From Cupriavidus oxalaticus (lineage in GTDB: Bacteria > Pseudomonadota > Gammaproteobacteria > Burkholderiales > Burkholderiaceae), in contig NZ_CP038635.1 of assembly GCF_004768545.1 (NCBI RefSeq), positions 3,100,001 to 3,164,000 on the forward strand: DNA of 64,000 bases, given 5' to 3'. Under the pieces are notes generated by a model. The model ran no database searches, was not told the origin of the DNA, and saw only the letters and a program-made list of their open reading frames with translations. The position numbers and the translations under genes were made by a program. This document shows, piece after piece, positions 54,429 through 62,840 of the stretch (positions are counted from its first letter, which is position 1; every line of letters begins with the position of its first letter).

Positions 54429-56230
54429 TGGGTCGCAGTCCACGGTTCGCTTTCCGGCACCTTGTCGCTGACCACCAGCTGGCGGATCGGCGAATCGGGC
54501 TGGACATTCAGTGCGCGCAGCGTGCCGCCGGTGATGGCGGCGAACGCCGGGCCGGCTACCAGGCCGCCATAGTGGCTGCCGGCGGTGGGCTCGTCGACGC
54601 TGACGGCGACGATGATGCGCGGGTTGGACATCGGCGCCAGGCCGATGAACGAGGCGCGGTACTTGCTGCGGTTGTAGCCGCGGCCTTCGTGCTTGTAGGC
54701 GGTGCCGGTCTTGCCGCCGACGCGGTAGCCCATCACCTGCGCCTCGGGCGCGGTGCCGCCGGGCGCGGTCACGGTTTCCATCATGGCGCGCACGTCGCGC
54801 GCCACCTGCGGCGACAGGATGCGCTCGCCGGTGGCCGGGCCGTTGGTGCGGAACATGGTGACCGGGATCAGCTCCCCGTCGTGCGCAAAGATGGTGTAGG
54901 CATGCGCCATCTGGAACAGCGACACCGACAGGCCGTAGCCGTACGACATGGTGGCCTGCTCGATCGGACGCCAGCTCTTGAACGGGCGCACGCGCCCCGC
55001 CACCGCGCCGGGGAAGCCGATCTTGGGCGCCTGGCCCAGGCCGATGCTGGTGTACATGTCCCACATCTCCTGCGGCTTCATCAGCATCGCGATCTTGGTC
55101 GTGCCGATATTGGACGACTTCTGTATCACGCCGGTGACGGTGAGCGCGCCGTAGTTGTGGGTATCGGTGATGGTGGCGCCTTCGAACTGGTACTTGCCGG
55201 TGGTAGTGATCACCGTCGATGGCGTCACGCGCTTGAGCTGCAGCGCCAGCCCCACGGTGATCGGCTTCATCATCGAGCCGGGCTCGAAGGTGTCGGTCAG
55301 CACGCGGTTGCGCAGCTGCTCGCCGGACAGCCGGGTGCGGTCGTTGGGGTTGTAGGTGGGCCAGTTGGCCAGCGCCAGCACCTCGCCGGTCTGGGCGTCG
55401 AGCACCACCGCGCTGGCGGCCTTGGCCTTGTGCTTCTCGACCACGGCCTTCAGTTCGTTGTAGGCCAGGTACTGGATCTTGGCGTCGATCGACAGCTGGA
55501 TGTCCTCGCCGTCGCGCGGAGTCTTCAGGATGCCGATATCCTCGACCACGCGGCCGAGGCGGTCCTTGATCACCTGGCGCGCGCCGGCGCGGCCGGCCAG
55601 CCCGGTCTCGCGCGCCAGCTCCACGCCTTCCTGGCCGCGGTCCTCGACGTTGGTGAAGCCCACGATATGCGCCATCGCCTCGCCTTCCGGGTAGAAGCGC
55701 TTGTACTCGCGGGTCTGGTGGATGCCGTCGATCTTGAGCGCGGCGATCTTGTCGGCGACGTCGGGCAGCACCTGGCGCTTCAGGTAGACAAAGCCCTTGT
55801 CTTCGGACAGCTTCTTGCCGAGGTCTTTCTCGGACATGCCGAGCAGCTTGGCCAGCTGGCGGATCTTGGCCAGCTCGACCTGGTTGGGCACGTCCTCGGG
55901 CACCGCCCAGATCGCCTTGACCGGCAGGCTGGTGGCCAGCACCAGGCCGTTGCGGTCGAGGATCTTGCCGCGCGTGGCCGGCAGCTCCAGCGTGCGCTGG
56001 AAGCGCTTCTTGCCCTCGGCCTCATAGAACTGGTTGCCCGGACCCTGGATCCATGCGGCGCGCAGCGCCAGCGCGACAAAGGCCGCGAACATCAGGAACA
56101 CCACCAGCTTGGAGCGCCACATCGGCAGGCGCAGCCCCAGCACCGGGCTGGCCGAGAACTGGCCGCTGCGCGGGCGCGACGGGGTGCCGCTGCCGTTGCG
56201 GCCGGGCGGGTTGGGTCGGGCCATGCTCAT
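54425..56230 (-). CDS. ftsI: Septal peptidoglycan transpeptidase FtsI (PBP3)
   Basis: FtsI cross-links septal peptidoglycan and is a target of beta-lactams. The 601-residue class B PBP has a cytoplasmic Pro/Arg/Ser-rich tail, one N-terminal membrane helix (about 40-62), a pedestal domain and a transpeptidase domain with catalytic S319 in SMMK, SSN at 372-374 and KTG at 507-509. The ATG at 56230 overlaps the ftsL stop by 4 bp; a second in-frame ATG follows two codons later. Confidence 0.97.
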   Translation of the reverse strand: MSMARPNPPGRNGSGTPSRPRSGQFSASPVLGLRLPMWRSKLVVFLMFAAFVALALRAAWIQGPGNQFYEAEGKKRFQRTLELPATRGKILDRNGLVLATSLPVKAIWAVPEDVPNQVELAKIRQLAKLLGMSEKDLGKKLSEDKGFVYLKRQVLPDVADKIAALKIDGIHQTREYKRFYPEGEAMAHIVGFTNVEDRGQEGVELARETGLAGRAGARQVIKDRLGRVVEDIGILKTPRDGEDIQLSIDAKIQYLAYNELKAVVEKHKAKAASAVVLDAQTGEVLALANWPTYNPNDRTRLSGEQLRNRVLTDTFEPGSMMKPITVGLALQLKRVTPSTVITTTGKYQFEGATITDTHNYGALTVTGVIQKSSNIGTTKIAMLMKPQEMWDMYTSIGLGQAPKIGFPGAVAGRVRPFKSWRPIEQATMSYGYGLSVSLFQMAHAYTIFAHDGELIPVTMFRTNGPATGERILSPQVARDVRAMMETVTAPGGTAPEAQVMGYRVGGKTGTAYKHEGRGYNRSKYRASFIGLAPMSNPRIIVAVSVDEPTAGSHYGGLVAGPAFAAITGGTLRALNVQPDSPIRQLVVSDKVPESEPWTATQ

Positions 56231-56541
56231 TGGCGCGCCTCCGCCTCGCTGGCCGGCGCTGGCTGCGCCGGCGGCAGCACGATGCCCGACAGGTATTGGG
56301 TCTTGCCGGGGTTGGCCGGCGCCATCTTCAGCTGCGCGCGCGCCGCGTCGGCGATGCGCGCGCTCTTGCCAAGCGAGCTCTGCTGGTACTGCAGGCGCGC
56401 CCAGTCGATGTCGAGCTGGCGTTCTTCCCCCTGCGCCCGCTCCAGCGCCACGAACAGCGTGCGCGCCTGGTGCTGCGCGCTCACCAGCGAAAGCGCACAC
56501 AGGATCAGCGCGGCCAGCAGGAAGAAGGTCAGGCGGTTCAT
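56227..56541 (-). CDS. ftsL: Cell division protein FtsL
   Basis: FtsL is a short bitopic protein that forms a coiled coil with FtsB and activates FtsWI. The 104-residue product has one membrane helix ([17 protein letters not shown]) and then a helical region with leucines at heptad-like spacing ([19 protein letters not shown]). It overlaps rsmH by 4 bp and ftsI by 4 bp. Confidence 0.92.
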   Translation of the reverse strand: MNRLTFFLLAALILCALSLVSAQHQARTLFVALERAQGEERQLDIDWARLQYQQSSLGKSARIADAARAQLKMAPANPGKTQYLSGIVLPPAQPAPASEAEARQ

Positions 56542-57527
56542 GCGCGCGCACCTCCGCCGGCCGGAGCCAGTTTCTCGGCCACACGCATCACGGCCGAGCG
56601 CGCGCGCGGGTTGGCTGCGATTTCCTCGGCGCCGGGCTTGGAGCGGCCCAGCAGGCGCAGCGTGGGTTGCGGCAGGTCGGCCGCGCGCAGCGGCGCGCGG
56701 CGCAGGGCCGGGTCGGCATCCTGCTGGGGACGGGCGTGCGCCGCCATGAACCGCTTGACGATGCGGTCCTCCAGCGAATGGAAGCTGATCACCACCAGGC
56801 GTCCCCCTACCTGCAGCAGGTCATAAGCCGCCTTCAGCCCTCTTTCGAGGTCCTCAAGCTCTTGATTGACGTGAATCCGTAGAGCCTGAAAGGTGCGGGT
56901 CGCAGGGTCCTGGCCCTTCTCGCGTGTTTTGACGGCTTTCGCCACGAGCGCGGCAAGGTCGGCAGTAGTGGCGATGGGTCCGCCATCGCCGGGTTCGCGC
57001 CGGCGAGCAACAATCGCCTTTGCAATCTGTACAGCAAACCGTTCTTCCCCATAGTCTCGTATCACCCTGGCAATGTCCTGCTCATCCGCCTGCGCCAGCC
57101 ACTGCGCGGCGGTGATGCCGCGCGTGGTGTCCATGCGCATGTCCAGCGGGCCCTCGAAACGAAAGGAAAACCCCCTCGCCGCCTCATCGATCTGGGGCGA
57201 GCTGATCCCCAGGTCGAGCAGCACGCCGGCCACGTGGCCGCGCCCGGCCAGGCGCTCTGCCATGTCCGCAAAGCTGGCGTGCTCAATGGAGAAGCGGGCA
57301 TCCCCGATGGTGCCCGCTTCTGCGATTGCTGCTGGGTCCTTGTCGAACGCGACCAGGGCCCCGTCTGGGCCCAGCCGGGCCAGTACCGCCCGGCTGTGCC
57401 CTCCCCTGCCGAAGGTGCCGTCCACGTAGACGCCGCCCGGGCGCCAGACCAGGGCGTCGACGGCCTCGTCCAGCAGCACGGTGCGATGGCGCAGGGCGGG
57501 GGTTGCCGGCGTTCCGGTAGGACTCAT
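56538..57527 (-). CDS. rsmH: 16S rRNA m4C1402 methyltransferase RsmH
   Basis: RsmH (MraW) methylates N4 of C1402 in the decoding centre of 16S rRNA using S-adenosylmethionine. The 329-residue protein has [17 protein letters not shown] (SAM site, about 33-49), [12 protein letters not shown] and the C-terminal [18 protein letters not shown]. It lies 7 bp after mraZ. Confidence 0.97.
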   Translation of the reverse strand: MSPTGTPATPALRHRTVLLDEAVDALVWRPGGVYVDGTFGRGGHSRAVLARLGPDGALVAFDKDPAAIAEAGTIGDARFSIEHASFADMAERLAGRGHVAGVLLDLGISSPQIDEAARGFSFRFEGPLDMRMDTTRGITAAQWLAQADEQDIARVIRDYGEERFAVQIAKAIVARRREPGDGGPIATTADLAALVAKAVKTREKGQDPATRTFQALRIHVNQELEDLERGLKAAYDLLQVGGRLVVISFHSLEDRIVKRFMAAHARPQQDADPALRRAPLRAADLPQPTLRLLGRSKPGAEEIAANPRARSAVMRVAEKLAPAGGGARA

Positions 57528-57534
57528 GACCTCT

Positions 57535-57963
57535 TCAGAAAGAGAAATTTTTCAATGCTTCGGGCATGCCTTGCGCCATCGCCTGCTGTTCCTTGGCGGC
57601 GTAAGTCGCGGCATCCCACACTTCGAAATGGCTGCCCATGCCGAGCAGCATGACTTCCTTGTCGAGCATGGCTGCACTGCGCAGCTCCGGCGCGATCAGC
57701 ACCCGGCCTGCGCCGTCCATTTCCACGTCGGCGGCGTTGCCCAGGAAGATGCGCTTCCACCAGTGCGCATCCATCGGCAGCGCTGCAATGCGCGTGCGGA
57801 AGGTTTCCCACTCGGGCCGGGGAAACAGCAGCAGGCAGCCATCCGGGTGCTTGGTAAGCGTCACCCGGCCCTCGGCCTGCTGTTGCAGCGCCTCGCGGTG
57901 CCTGGACGGAATGGACATCCGCCCCTTGGCATCCAGCGACAGCGCCGATGCTCCCTGAAACAA
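57535..57963 (-). CDS. mraZ: Transcriptional regulator MraZ
   Basis: MraZ is a SpoVT/AbrB-like ring protein that binds its own promoter and represses the dcw cluster. The 142-residue product ([23 protein letters not shown]...) has two SpoVT-AbrB repeats with DAKGR and DGAGRV cores. The start is TTG at 57963, with GGGGGCG just upstream; there is no ATG near the conserved N-terminus. It is the first gene of the division cluster. Confidence 0.96.
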   Translation of the reverse strand: MFQGASALSLDAKGRMSIPSRHREALQQQAEGRVTLTKHPDGCLLLFPRPEWETFRTRIAALPMDAHWWKRIFLGNAADVEMDGAGRVLIAPELRSAAMLDKEVMLLGMGSHFEVWDAATYAAKEQQAMAQGMPEALKNFSF

Positions 57964-58070
57964 GCTCGCCCCCGGTTACTGCCCGCTGCCGGTGACCCCT
58001 GGCGGCTGGCAATCGCGTGAATTCGGCTGTTTCCGACTGTGACGAAATGATCCCACGGTCGGTTCGCAAT

Positions 58071-58110
58071 TTCACACAAAAATACACTTCCTCACACTAT
58101 TTCCCACTTT
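58071..58110 (-). promoter_or_regulatory. MraZ operator: four 10-bp repeats
   Basis: On the minus strand four adjacent 10-mers read AAAGTGGGAA, ATAGTGTGAG, GAAGTGTATT and TTTGTGTGAA. Each has GTG at positions 4-6. MraZ is known to bind arrays of GTG/TGGG-core repeats with 10-bp period (established for E. coli and Mycoplasma). The first repeat overlaps the predicted -10, which fits repression. Confidence 0.85.
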
Positions 58111-58134
58111 AGAGGAAGCAATTTGGGCGGTCAA
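58106..58134 (-). promoter_or_regulatory. Predicted promoter of the dcw cluster
   Basis: On the minus strand TTGACC (58129-58134), a 17-bp spacer and TAAAGT (58106-58111) make a reasonable sigma-70 promoter just before the MraZ repeats. Confidence 0.65.
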
Positions 58135-58419
58135 GGCTGCTTGCAGGGCAGCAAACGAGATTTTTCGAATCAGAACAATGACTTAGCGCGCACACCTCAC
58201 GCACCGTGAAAGTGAATCCTTAATGAAATGAACATCTTAGGGAGGAAAGCAGAGAAACCACCTGAGAACTGCGGGAGGAGGACTGCCGGCGGCGGCGGGA
58301 ACGACTGTCCCGCAACCCGAGGGAAGGATACAACAATCGCCCGCCAGCGCCTGAAAATCAAGGGCGGGCGGGCAACCGCGAGCGCGCGGCCATAAGGCCG
58401 GGCGCACGGACCCAGCGCG

Positions 58420-59043
58420 TCAGATGCGGTAGGCCGCCGTGGTCATCACGCGCGAGGCACCACGCATCAGCGCACGCACCGGCGCGGGCAACGGGATGCC
58501 ACCGGCTTCGCGCGCGGCATCGCCATGGCGGATCTCGTCGTCGCGCATCTGCTCGAGGATGGCGCGCGAGCGGCCGTCAGCTCCAGGCAGGCGGTCCAGG
58601 TGGCCGCCGAGATGGTGCTCGACCTGGCGCTCGGTCTCGGCCACGAAGCCGAGACTGACCTTGTCGCCGGCGCGGCCGGCGACAAAGCCGATCGCAAACG
58701 CGCCGGCGTACCACAGCGGGTTGAGCAGGCTCGGCCGCGAACCCAGTTCGCGCAGCCGCTCGGCGCACCAGGCCAGGTGGTCCTCTTCTTCGCGCGCGGC
58801 GGCATCCATCTGCGCGCGCACCGTCGCGTTGCGCGCGGTCAGCTTCTGCGCCTGGTACAGGGCCTGGGCGCAAACCTCGCCGACATGGTTGATGCGCATC
58901 AGCCCGGCCACGTGGCGCCGCTCTTCGGCGCTCATCTGTTCGGTGTCCGGTGCCAGCCGGTCGGCCGGGTTGGCGCGCGCGGAGCGGGTTGCCCCGGCAA
59001 CGGCGCGCAGTGCCACGTCGAATTCTTTGATCAGGGTGTCCAT
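58420..59043 (-). CDS. coq7: 2-polyprenyl-3-methyl-6-methoxy-1,4-benzoquinone monooxygenase Coq7
   Basis: Coq7 is a di-iron hydroxylase of ubiquinone synthesis, bound to the inner face of the membrane. The 207-residue protein shows the ferritin-like ligands in [28 protein letters not shown] and [14 protein letters not shown], with E-x2-H pairs. The ATG at 59043 (MDTLIKEFD) is the family start. It functions in the same pathway as IspB in this window. It is divergent from the porin gene. Confidence 0.94.
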   Translation of the reverse strand: MDTLIKEFDVALRAVAGATRSARANPADRLAPDTEQMSAEERRHVAGLMRINHVGEVCAQALYQAQKLTARNATVRAQMDAAAREEEDHLAWCAERLRELGSRPSLLNPLWYAGAFAIGFVAGRAGDKVSLGFVAETERQVEHHLGGHLDRLPGADGRSRAILEQMRDDEIRHGDAAREAGGIPLPAPVRALMRGASRVMTTAAYRI

Positions 59044-59381
59044 GTCGCGGATGCGGATTGATCTTCTGGCTCCCAAGGCCCCGCCATGGTGGGGTACGCG
59101 CTGCCGGCGCGGCCCGCTACGACCGCCATCGGGATTACCCGCATTGTAGCTTGCCTCTAATTCGCGCCATCCCGCGCCACGCCTTGCATTGATGCGGCCC
59201 GCTACTCAGAAACCCTGAGTTGTTAAAACCAGACAAGGGGGTTGCGCCCGAATGGTGAACGAAAAGTTGTTTGTTACAGTACTTCGCAACTTCTAAGGAA
59301 GTTTGACGCATGGGGGATGGAGACCAACAGGAGGTTCCCCCGGGCCGTCACCAATAATTCTTACAGTGGAGATCAACGAGC
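59044..59381. promoter_or_regulatory. Divergent control region between coq7 and the porin gene
   Basis: 338 bp with no full-length gene. A less GC-rich stretch near 59215-59300 probably holds the porin promoter (a TACAGT is at about 59275), but no good -35 pairs with it. The porin leader contains a 15-codon ORF at 59310-59357. Confidence 0.5.
59310..59357 (+). CDS. Possible 15-codon leader ORF before the porin gene
   Basis: ATG to TAA encodes MGDGDQQEVPPGRHQ. A good ribosome site, AAGGAAG, lies 8 bases upstream. A GGGGGA/TCCCCC stem (59312-59317 with 59336-59341) covers the ORF start. It ends 24 bp before the porin ATG. It might be a leader peptide or chance. Confidence 0.3.
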   Translation: MGDGDQQEVPPGRHQ

Positions 59382-60515
59382 ATGAAGAAATCGCTTCTGG
59401 CGCTGGCAGCGCTTGGCGCATTTACCGGGGCGGCGCAGGCCCAATCGAGCGTCACGCTCTACGGTGTGGTGGATGCCAACATCGAGTACGTGAGCAATAT
59501 GTCGAGCGTCACGCCGTCAGCGGCCAACGGATTCGCAACGGGCCCGTCGGAGAACCTCTTCCGCATGTCGTCCGGCGGCCTGTCCGGTTCGCGTTGGGGC
59601 CTGCGCGGCGTGGAAGACCTGGGCAGCGGCCTGAAAGCCTTGTTCGTGCTCGAAAGCGGTTTCGGCCTCGATGATGGCCGCTCGCAGCAAGGCGGCCGCC
59701 TCTTCGGCCGTCAGGCTTATGTCGGCCTGGAAAGCGCCCAGGCGGGCCGCGTGACCTTCGGTCGCCAGTACACCTCGCTGTTCGACATGATGGCCAACTT
59801 CTCGCCGACCGGCTATGCCACCCAGTATGAGCCGGTGGTGGCGCAGCTGGGCCTGAACTTCCGCTCGGACAACACCGCCAAGTACACGGGCAAGTTCGGT
59901 CCGGTGACCGCGGTCGCCCACTGGTCGTTCGGCAACGGCGTCGCCGGCGGCGGCGAAGTCCCGGGCCAGTTCCGCCGCGACACCGGCTACGGTGCAGGCG
60001 TGTCGTGGGCAGCCGGCCCGTTCGGCATCAGCGGCGCGTATGACCAGTACAACCCGACCCTGAACGCCGCCGGCGGCACCGGGGAATTCAAGAAGGCCGC
60101 GGTCGCTGCCAGCTATGCCTTTGGCCCGGCCAAGCTGATGGCCGGCTATCGCTGGGGCATGAGCAAGGCGCCGAACGACAATACGATCCTGAAGGACAAC
60201 TACTACTGGGTCGGCGGCAACTACCAGGTCACCCCGGCACTGGGCCTGACGCTCGCGTACTACTACGACGACGTCAAGAACTTCAACCCGGCCGCCACCG
60301 GCGCCACCAACAACATCAAGAACCCCTGGCAGATCTCGTTCATCGCCGACTACAACCTGTCCAAGCGCACCGACGTGTACCTGACCACGGCCTTCTCGAA
60401 GAACGCCGGCCTGAACTTCGACACCTCGGCGATCAGCTTCGCCAATGGTTACTTCCTGGGTACCGGCGAAGACAAGATGATTGGCGCCGCCATCGGCATC
60501 CGCCACAAGTTCTGA
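59382..60515 (+). CDS. Outer membrane porin (Gram-negative general porin family)
   Basis: This 377-residue protein has a signal peptide (MKKSLLALAALGAFTGAAQA) and the beta-proteobacterial porin pattern SSVTLYGVVDANIEYVSN at the mature N-terminus, the GSRWGLRGVEDLGSGLKALF segment and the C-terminal GIRHKF, whose final phenylalanine is the outer membrane insertion signal. It should form a trimeric 16-stranded channel. A GGAG site precedes the ATG. Porins of this type are the most abundant outer membrane proteins in Burkholderiales. Substrate selectivity is not readable. Confidence 0.95.
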   Translation: MKKSLLALAALGAFTGAAQAQSSVTLYGVVDANIEYVSNMSSVTPSAANGFATGPSENLFRMSSGGLSGSRWGLRGVEDLGSGLKALFVLESGFGLDDGRSQQGGRLFGRQAYVGLESAQAGRVTFGRQYTSLFDMMANFSPTGYATQYEPVVAQLGLNFRSDNTAKYTGKFGPVTAVAHWSFGNGVAGGGEVPGQFRRDTGYGAGVSWAAGPFGISGAYDQYNPTLNAAGGTGEFKKAAVAASYAFGPAKLMAGYRWGMSKAPNDNTILKDNYYWVGGNYQVTPALGLTLAYYYDDVKNFNPAATGATNNIKNPWQISFIADYNLSKRTDVYLTTAFSKNAGLNFDTSAISFANGYFLGTGEDKMIGAAIGIRHKF

Positions 60516-60541
60516 TCGCCAGCCTCACCGGCCGATCGATC

Positions 60542-60567
60542 AAAGGCACCTACGGGTGCCTTTTTTT
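60542..60567 (+). terminator. Terminator of the porin gene
   Basis: AAAGGCACC and GGTGCCTTT form a 9-bp stem with a TACG loop and a T run of seven. Confidence 0.93.
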
Positions 60568-60693
60568 CATTGGGGGCGAGTGGCGCCTGCCGCATAGGGC
60601 ATCACCCCATCGGCGCGCCGATTCCCGCCAACTAGAATGCACTGACCATGCCACCGCCCGGCAACACAAGGCGGCTACAACAGGAGACCACGC

Positions 60694-61695
60694 ATGCAAC
60701 CCCTTCGCCGGCGCGCCGTCGCGCTGTTGCTGTCCGCCAGCCTTGCCGCGCTCGCCAGTCCCGCGGCACTGGCCGCCGATCCGTATCCGACCAAGCCGAT
60801 CCGCCTGGTCGTGCCATTCGCCGCCGGCGGCACCACCGATATCCTGGCCCGAGCTGTCGCCGCGGAGCTGGCCAAGCTGCCCGGCTGGAACGTGGTCGTG
60901 GACAACAAACCCGGCGCGGGCGGCAATATCGGCGCCGATATCGTCGCCAAGGCGGCGCCGGACGGCTATACGCTGCTGATGGGCACGGTCGGCACCCACG
61001 GCATCAACCAGTCGCTGTACGGCAAGCTGCCGTTCGACCCCATCAAGGACTTTGCCCCCATCGCCGAAGTCGCGGCGGTGCCGAACGTCCTGGTGGTCAA
61101 CCCGGCGTTTGCGCAGCAGAACAAGATCGACAGCGTCAAGGACCTGATCGCCTACGCGCGCGCCAACCCGGGCAAGCTGAACATGGCGTCCAGCGGCAAC
61201 GGCACCTCGATCCACCTGGCAGGCGAGCTGTTCAAGACGCAGACCAAGACCTTCATGGTCCATTTCCCGTACAAGGGCAGCGGGCCGGCGCTGACCGACC
61301 TGACCGGCGGCACCATGCAGGTGATGTTCGACAACCTGCCCTCGTCGATGGCGCTGATCAAGGCCGGCAAGCTCAAGGCGCTGGCCGTGACCAGCGCCAA
61401 ACCCTCGCCGGCGCTGCCGGGCGTGCCGACCATCGCGCAGGCGGCCGGCCTGCCGCAGTACGAGGCCAGTTCCTGGTTCGGCATGCTGGCACCCGCCGGG
61501 ACACCGCCGGACATCATCCACCGCATCCAGCAGGAAGTGGCCAAGGCGCTCGGCGCGCCCGCGGTGCGCGAACGCCTGCAGGCACAGGGCGCCGAACCGG
61601 TCGGCAACACGCCGGAGCAGTTCGCCGCGCTGATCCGCGCCGAAACCGCCAAATGGGCCAAGGTGGTCAAGGATTCAGGCGCCAAGGTGGATTGA
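60694..61695 (+). CDS. Tripartite tricarboxylate transporter substrate-binding protein (Bug/TctC family)
   Basis: This 333-residue periplasmic protein has a signal peptide (to about AALA27) and the Bug-family start [23 protein letters not shown], followed by [16 protein letters not shown], which forms the ligand pocket. Bug proteins bind carboxylates such as citrate, or aromatic and nicotinic acids, and feed TctAB transporters. No tctAB is adjacent, which is usual for the many orphan Bug genes of Cupriavidus and Bordetella. An AGGAG site precedes the ATG. Confidence 0.92.
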   Translation: MQPLRRRAVALLLSASLAALASPAALAADPYPTKPIRLVVPFAAGGTTDILARAVAAELAKLPGWNVVVDNKPGAGGNIGADIVAKAAPDGYTLLMGTVGTHGINQSLYGKLPFDPIKDFAPIAEVAAVPNVLVVNPAFAQQNKIDSVKDLIAYARANPGKLNMASSGNGTSIHLAGELFKTQTKTFMVHFPYKGSGPALTDLTGGTMQVMFDNLPSSMALIKAGKLKALAVTSAKPSPALPGVPTIAQAAGLPQYEASSWFGMLAPAGTPPDIIHRIQQEVAKALGAPAVRERLQAQGAEPVGNTPEQFAALIRAETAKWAKVVKDSGAKVD

Positions 61696-61737
61696 TGGCG
61701 GTTTGACCGCCGGCAGGGCGACCGTCCGCATCGCGCA

Positions 61738-61754
61738 TATACTTGAGGCATCAA
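61738..61754 (+). promoter_or_regulatory. -10 element and possible MarR operator
   Basis: TATACT (61738-61743) is followed directly by TTGAGGCATCAA (61743-61754), a TTGA/TCAA inverted repeat with a 4-base centre. MarR proteins often bind such sites at their own promoter. No strong -35 is seen. Confidence 0.45.
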
Positions 61755-61827
61755 ATGTTGGCTGCCGGTCCCGCTCCGGCAGCCGCTGGCGGCGTTCGCC
61801 GCACACCCGCGCACCGTTGCACTGAAG

Positions 61828-62331
61828 ATGCCAAACCTGTCTCCTGCCGCCGGCGCCGAGAACGCGCCGGTCGACCTTGAAACCCGTGCCGACCAGACCG
61901 AGCACGAAGACCTGCGGCTGTGGCTGCGGCTGCTGACCTGCACCAACCTGATCGAAGGCGACATCCGCTCGCGGCTGCGGCAGGAATTTGCCTGCACGCT
62001 GCCGCGCTTCGACCTGATGGCCCAGCTCGACCGCCACCCCGAAGGGCTGAAGATGGGCGAGCTGTCGCGCCGCATGATGGTCACCGGCGGCAACGTCACC
62101 GGCATCACTGACCAGTTGCAGCAGGAAGGCCTTGTCTCGCGCGAGGCGCTGCCCACCGACCGCCGCGCCTACCTGATCCGCCTGACGCCGGCCGGACGCG
62201 CGGCATTCTCGCGCATGGCGCGCGCGCATGAGGACTGGATCGGGCAACTGTTTTCGGGTCTGGCCGAAACCGACCGGCGCGCGCTGTTCCGACTACTCGG
62301 CAGGCTCAAGAATGGCCTGATCTCGCCATGA
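61828..62331 (+). CDS. MarR family transcriptional regulator
   Basis: This 167-residue protein has the winged helix-turn-helix of the MarR family: LIEGDIRSRLRQEFACTLPRFDLMAQLDRHPEGLKMGELSRRMMVTGGNVTGITDQLQQEGLVSREALPTDRRAYLIRLTPAGR in shortened form spans about residues 40-130, including the DRR wing. It probably represses or activates a nearby gene in response to an aromatic or phenolic ligand. Its stop overlaps the start of the next lipoprotein gene by 4 bp. The ligand is unknown. Confidence 0.9.
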   Translation: MPNLSPAAGAENAPVDLETRADQTEHEDLRLWLRLLTCTNLIEGDIRSRLRQEFACTLPRFDLMAQLDRHPEGLKMGELSRRMMVTGGNVTGITDQLQQEGLVSREALPTDRRAYLIRLTPAGRAAFSRMARAHEDWIGQLFSGLAETDRRALFRLLGRLKNGLISP

Positions 62332-62771
62332 AGACGCTACCCTACCTCACGCTGTGCGGCCTGCTGCCGCTCATGGCGGCGTGCAGCAGCACGCCGCAAC
62401 CGCCGCAGGTGACCCCGGTGAACGCCACCATCAAGCTCGGCCGCGTGACCGAGAAGACATTCCTGACGCGGATGGACGTCGCGCAGGTGCCCTACTACGG
62501 CAGCGGCACCAGCGTCGGCGTGGGCGCGGCGGGTGGTGGCGGCGGCGGCGGGGTGGGCGTTGGCTTTGCCTTCGACCTGAGCCGACTGTTCAGCCGTCCG
62601 GGGCCGGTGCAGCAGATCGACCTGTTCCAGTACAAGGTGCGGACCACGGAAGGAGCGCTCGTATCGGCCAATGCGCCGGCGATAGCGGGGCTGGAGCCTG
62701 GCGCGTGCGTGCGGGTGATCTACCTCGACGGAAGCCCGGACCCAAGGCTGGCGCCGTCGAACGAATGCTGA
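62328..62771 (+). CDS. Small glycine-rich lipoprotein of unknown function
   Basis: This 147-residue protein has a lipobox LLPLMAAC, so C19 is the likely lipidated residue. The mature part contains a run of seven glycines within GVGAAGGGGGGGVGVGFAFD, resembling a glycine-zipper membrane element, and a C-terminal domain with two cysteines. It overlaps the marR gene and is followed by a terminator, so the two are a pair. Function unknown; a related outer membrane SlyB-like role is possible but unproven. Confidence 0.75.
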   Translation: MKTLPYLTLCGLLPLMAACSSTPQPPQVTPVNATIKLGRVTEKTFLTRMDVAQVPYYGSGTSVGVGAAGGGGGGGVGVGFAFDLSRLFSRPGPVQQIDLFQYKVRTTEGALVSANAPAIAGLEPGACVRVIYLDGSPDPRLAPSNEC

Positions 62772-62790
62772 GCCGCTGAAGGCTGCAAGA

Positions 62791-62820
62791 CAAACGGCCC
62801 CCGTTGCGGAGGCCGTTTTC
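62791..62820. terminator. Terminator after the lipoprotein gene
   Basis: AAACGGCC (62792-62799) and GGCCGTTT (62811-62818) form an 8-bp stem ending in TTTTCGTTT. It lies between convergent genes and may serve both. Confidence 0.8.
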
Positions 62821-62840
62821 GTTTGCGCAGGAACTGGCGC

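Larger units (their letters stand above)
57964..58419 (-). promoter_or_regulatory. Control region of the dcw cluster
   Basis: These 456 bp lie between the coq7 stop and mraZ. They contain the predicted promoter (58106-58134), the MraZ repeat array (58071-58110) and about 130 bases of leader. A further TGGGA on the minus strand near 58051 may be an extra half-site. The part from 58135 to 58419 shows GC-rich inverted repeats near 58340 that may end the coq7 transcript, and no gene. Confidence 0.65.

Noticed and set aside
52860..55064. 734-codon frame suggesting a longer MurE
   Set aside because: The extra N-terminal part lies inside ftsI in another frame; the ATG at 54428 gives the normal MurE length.
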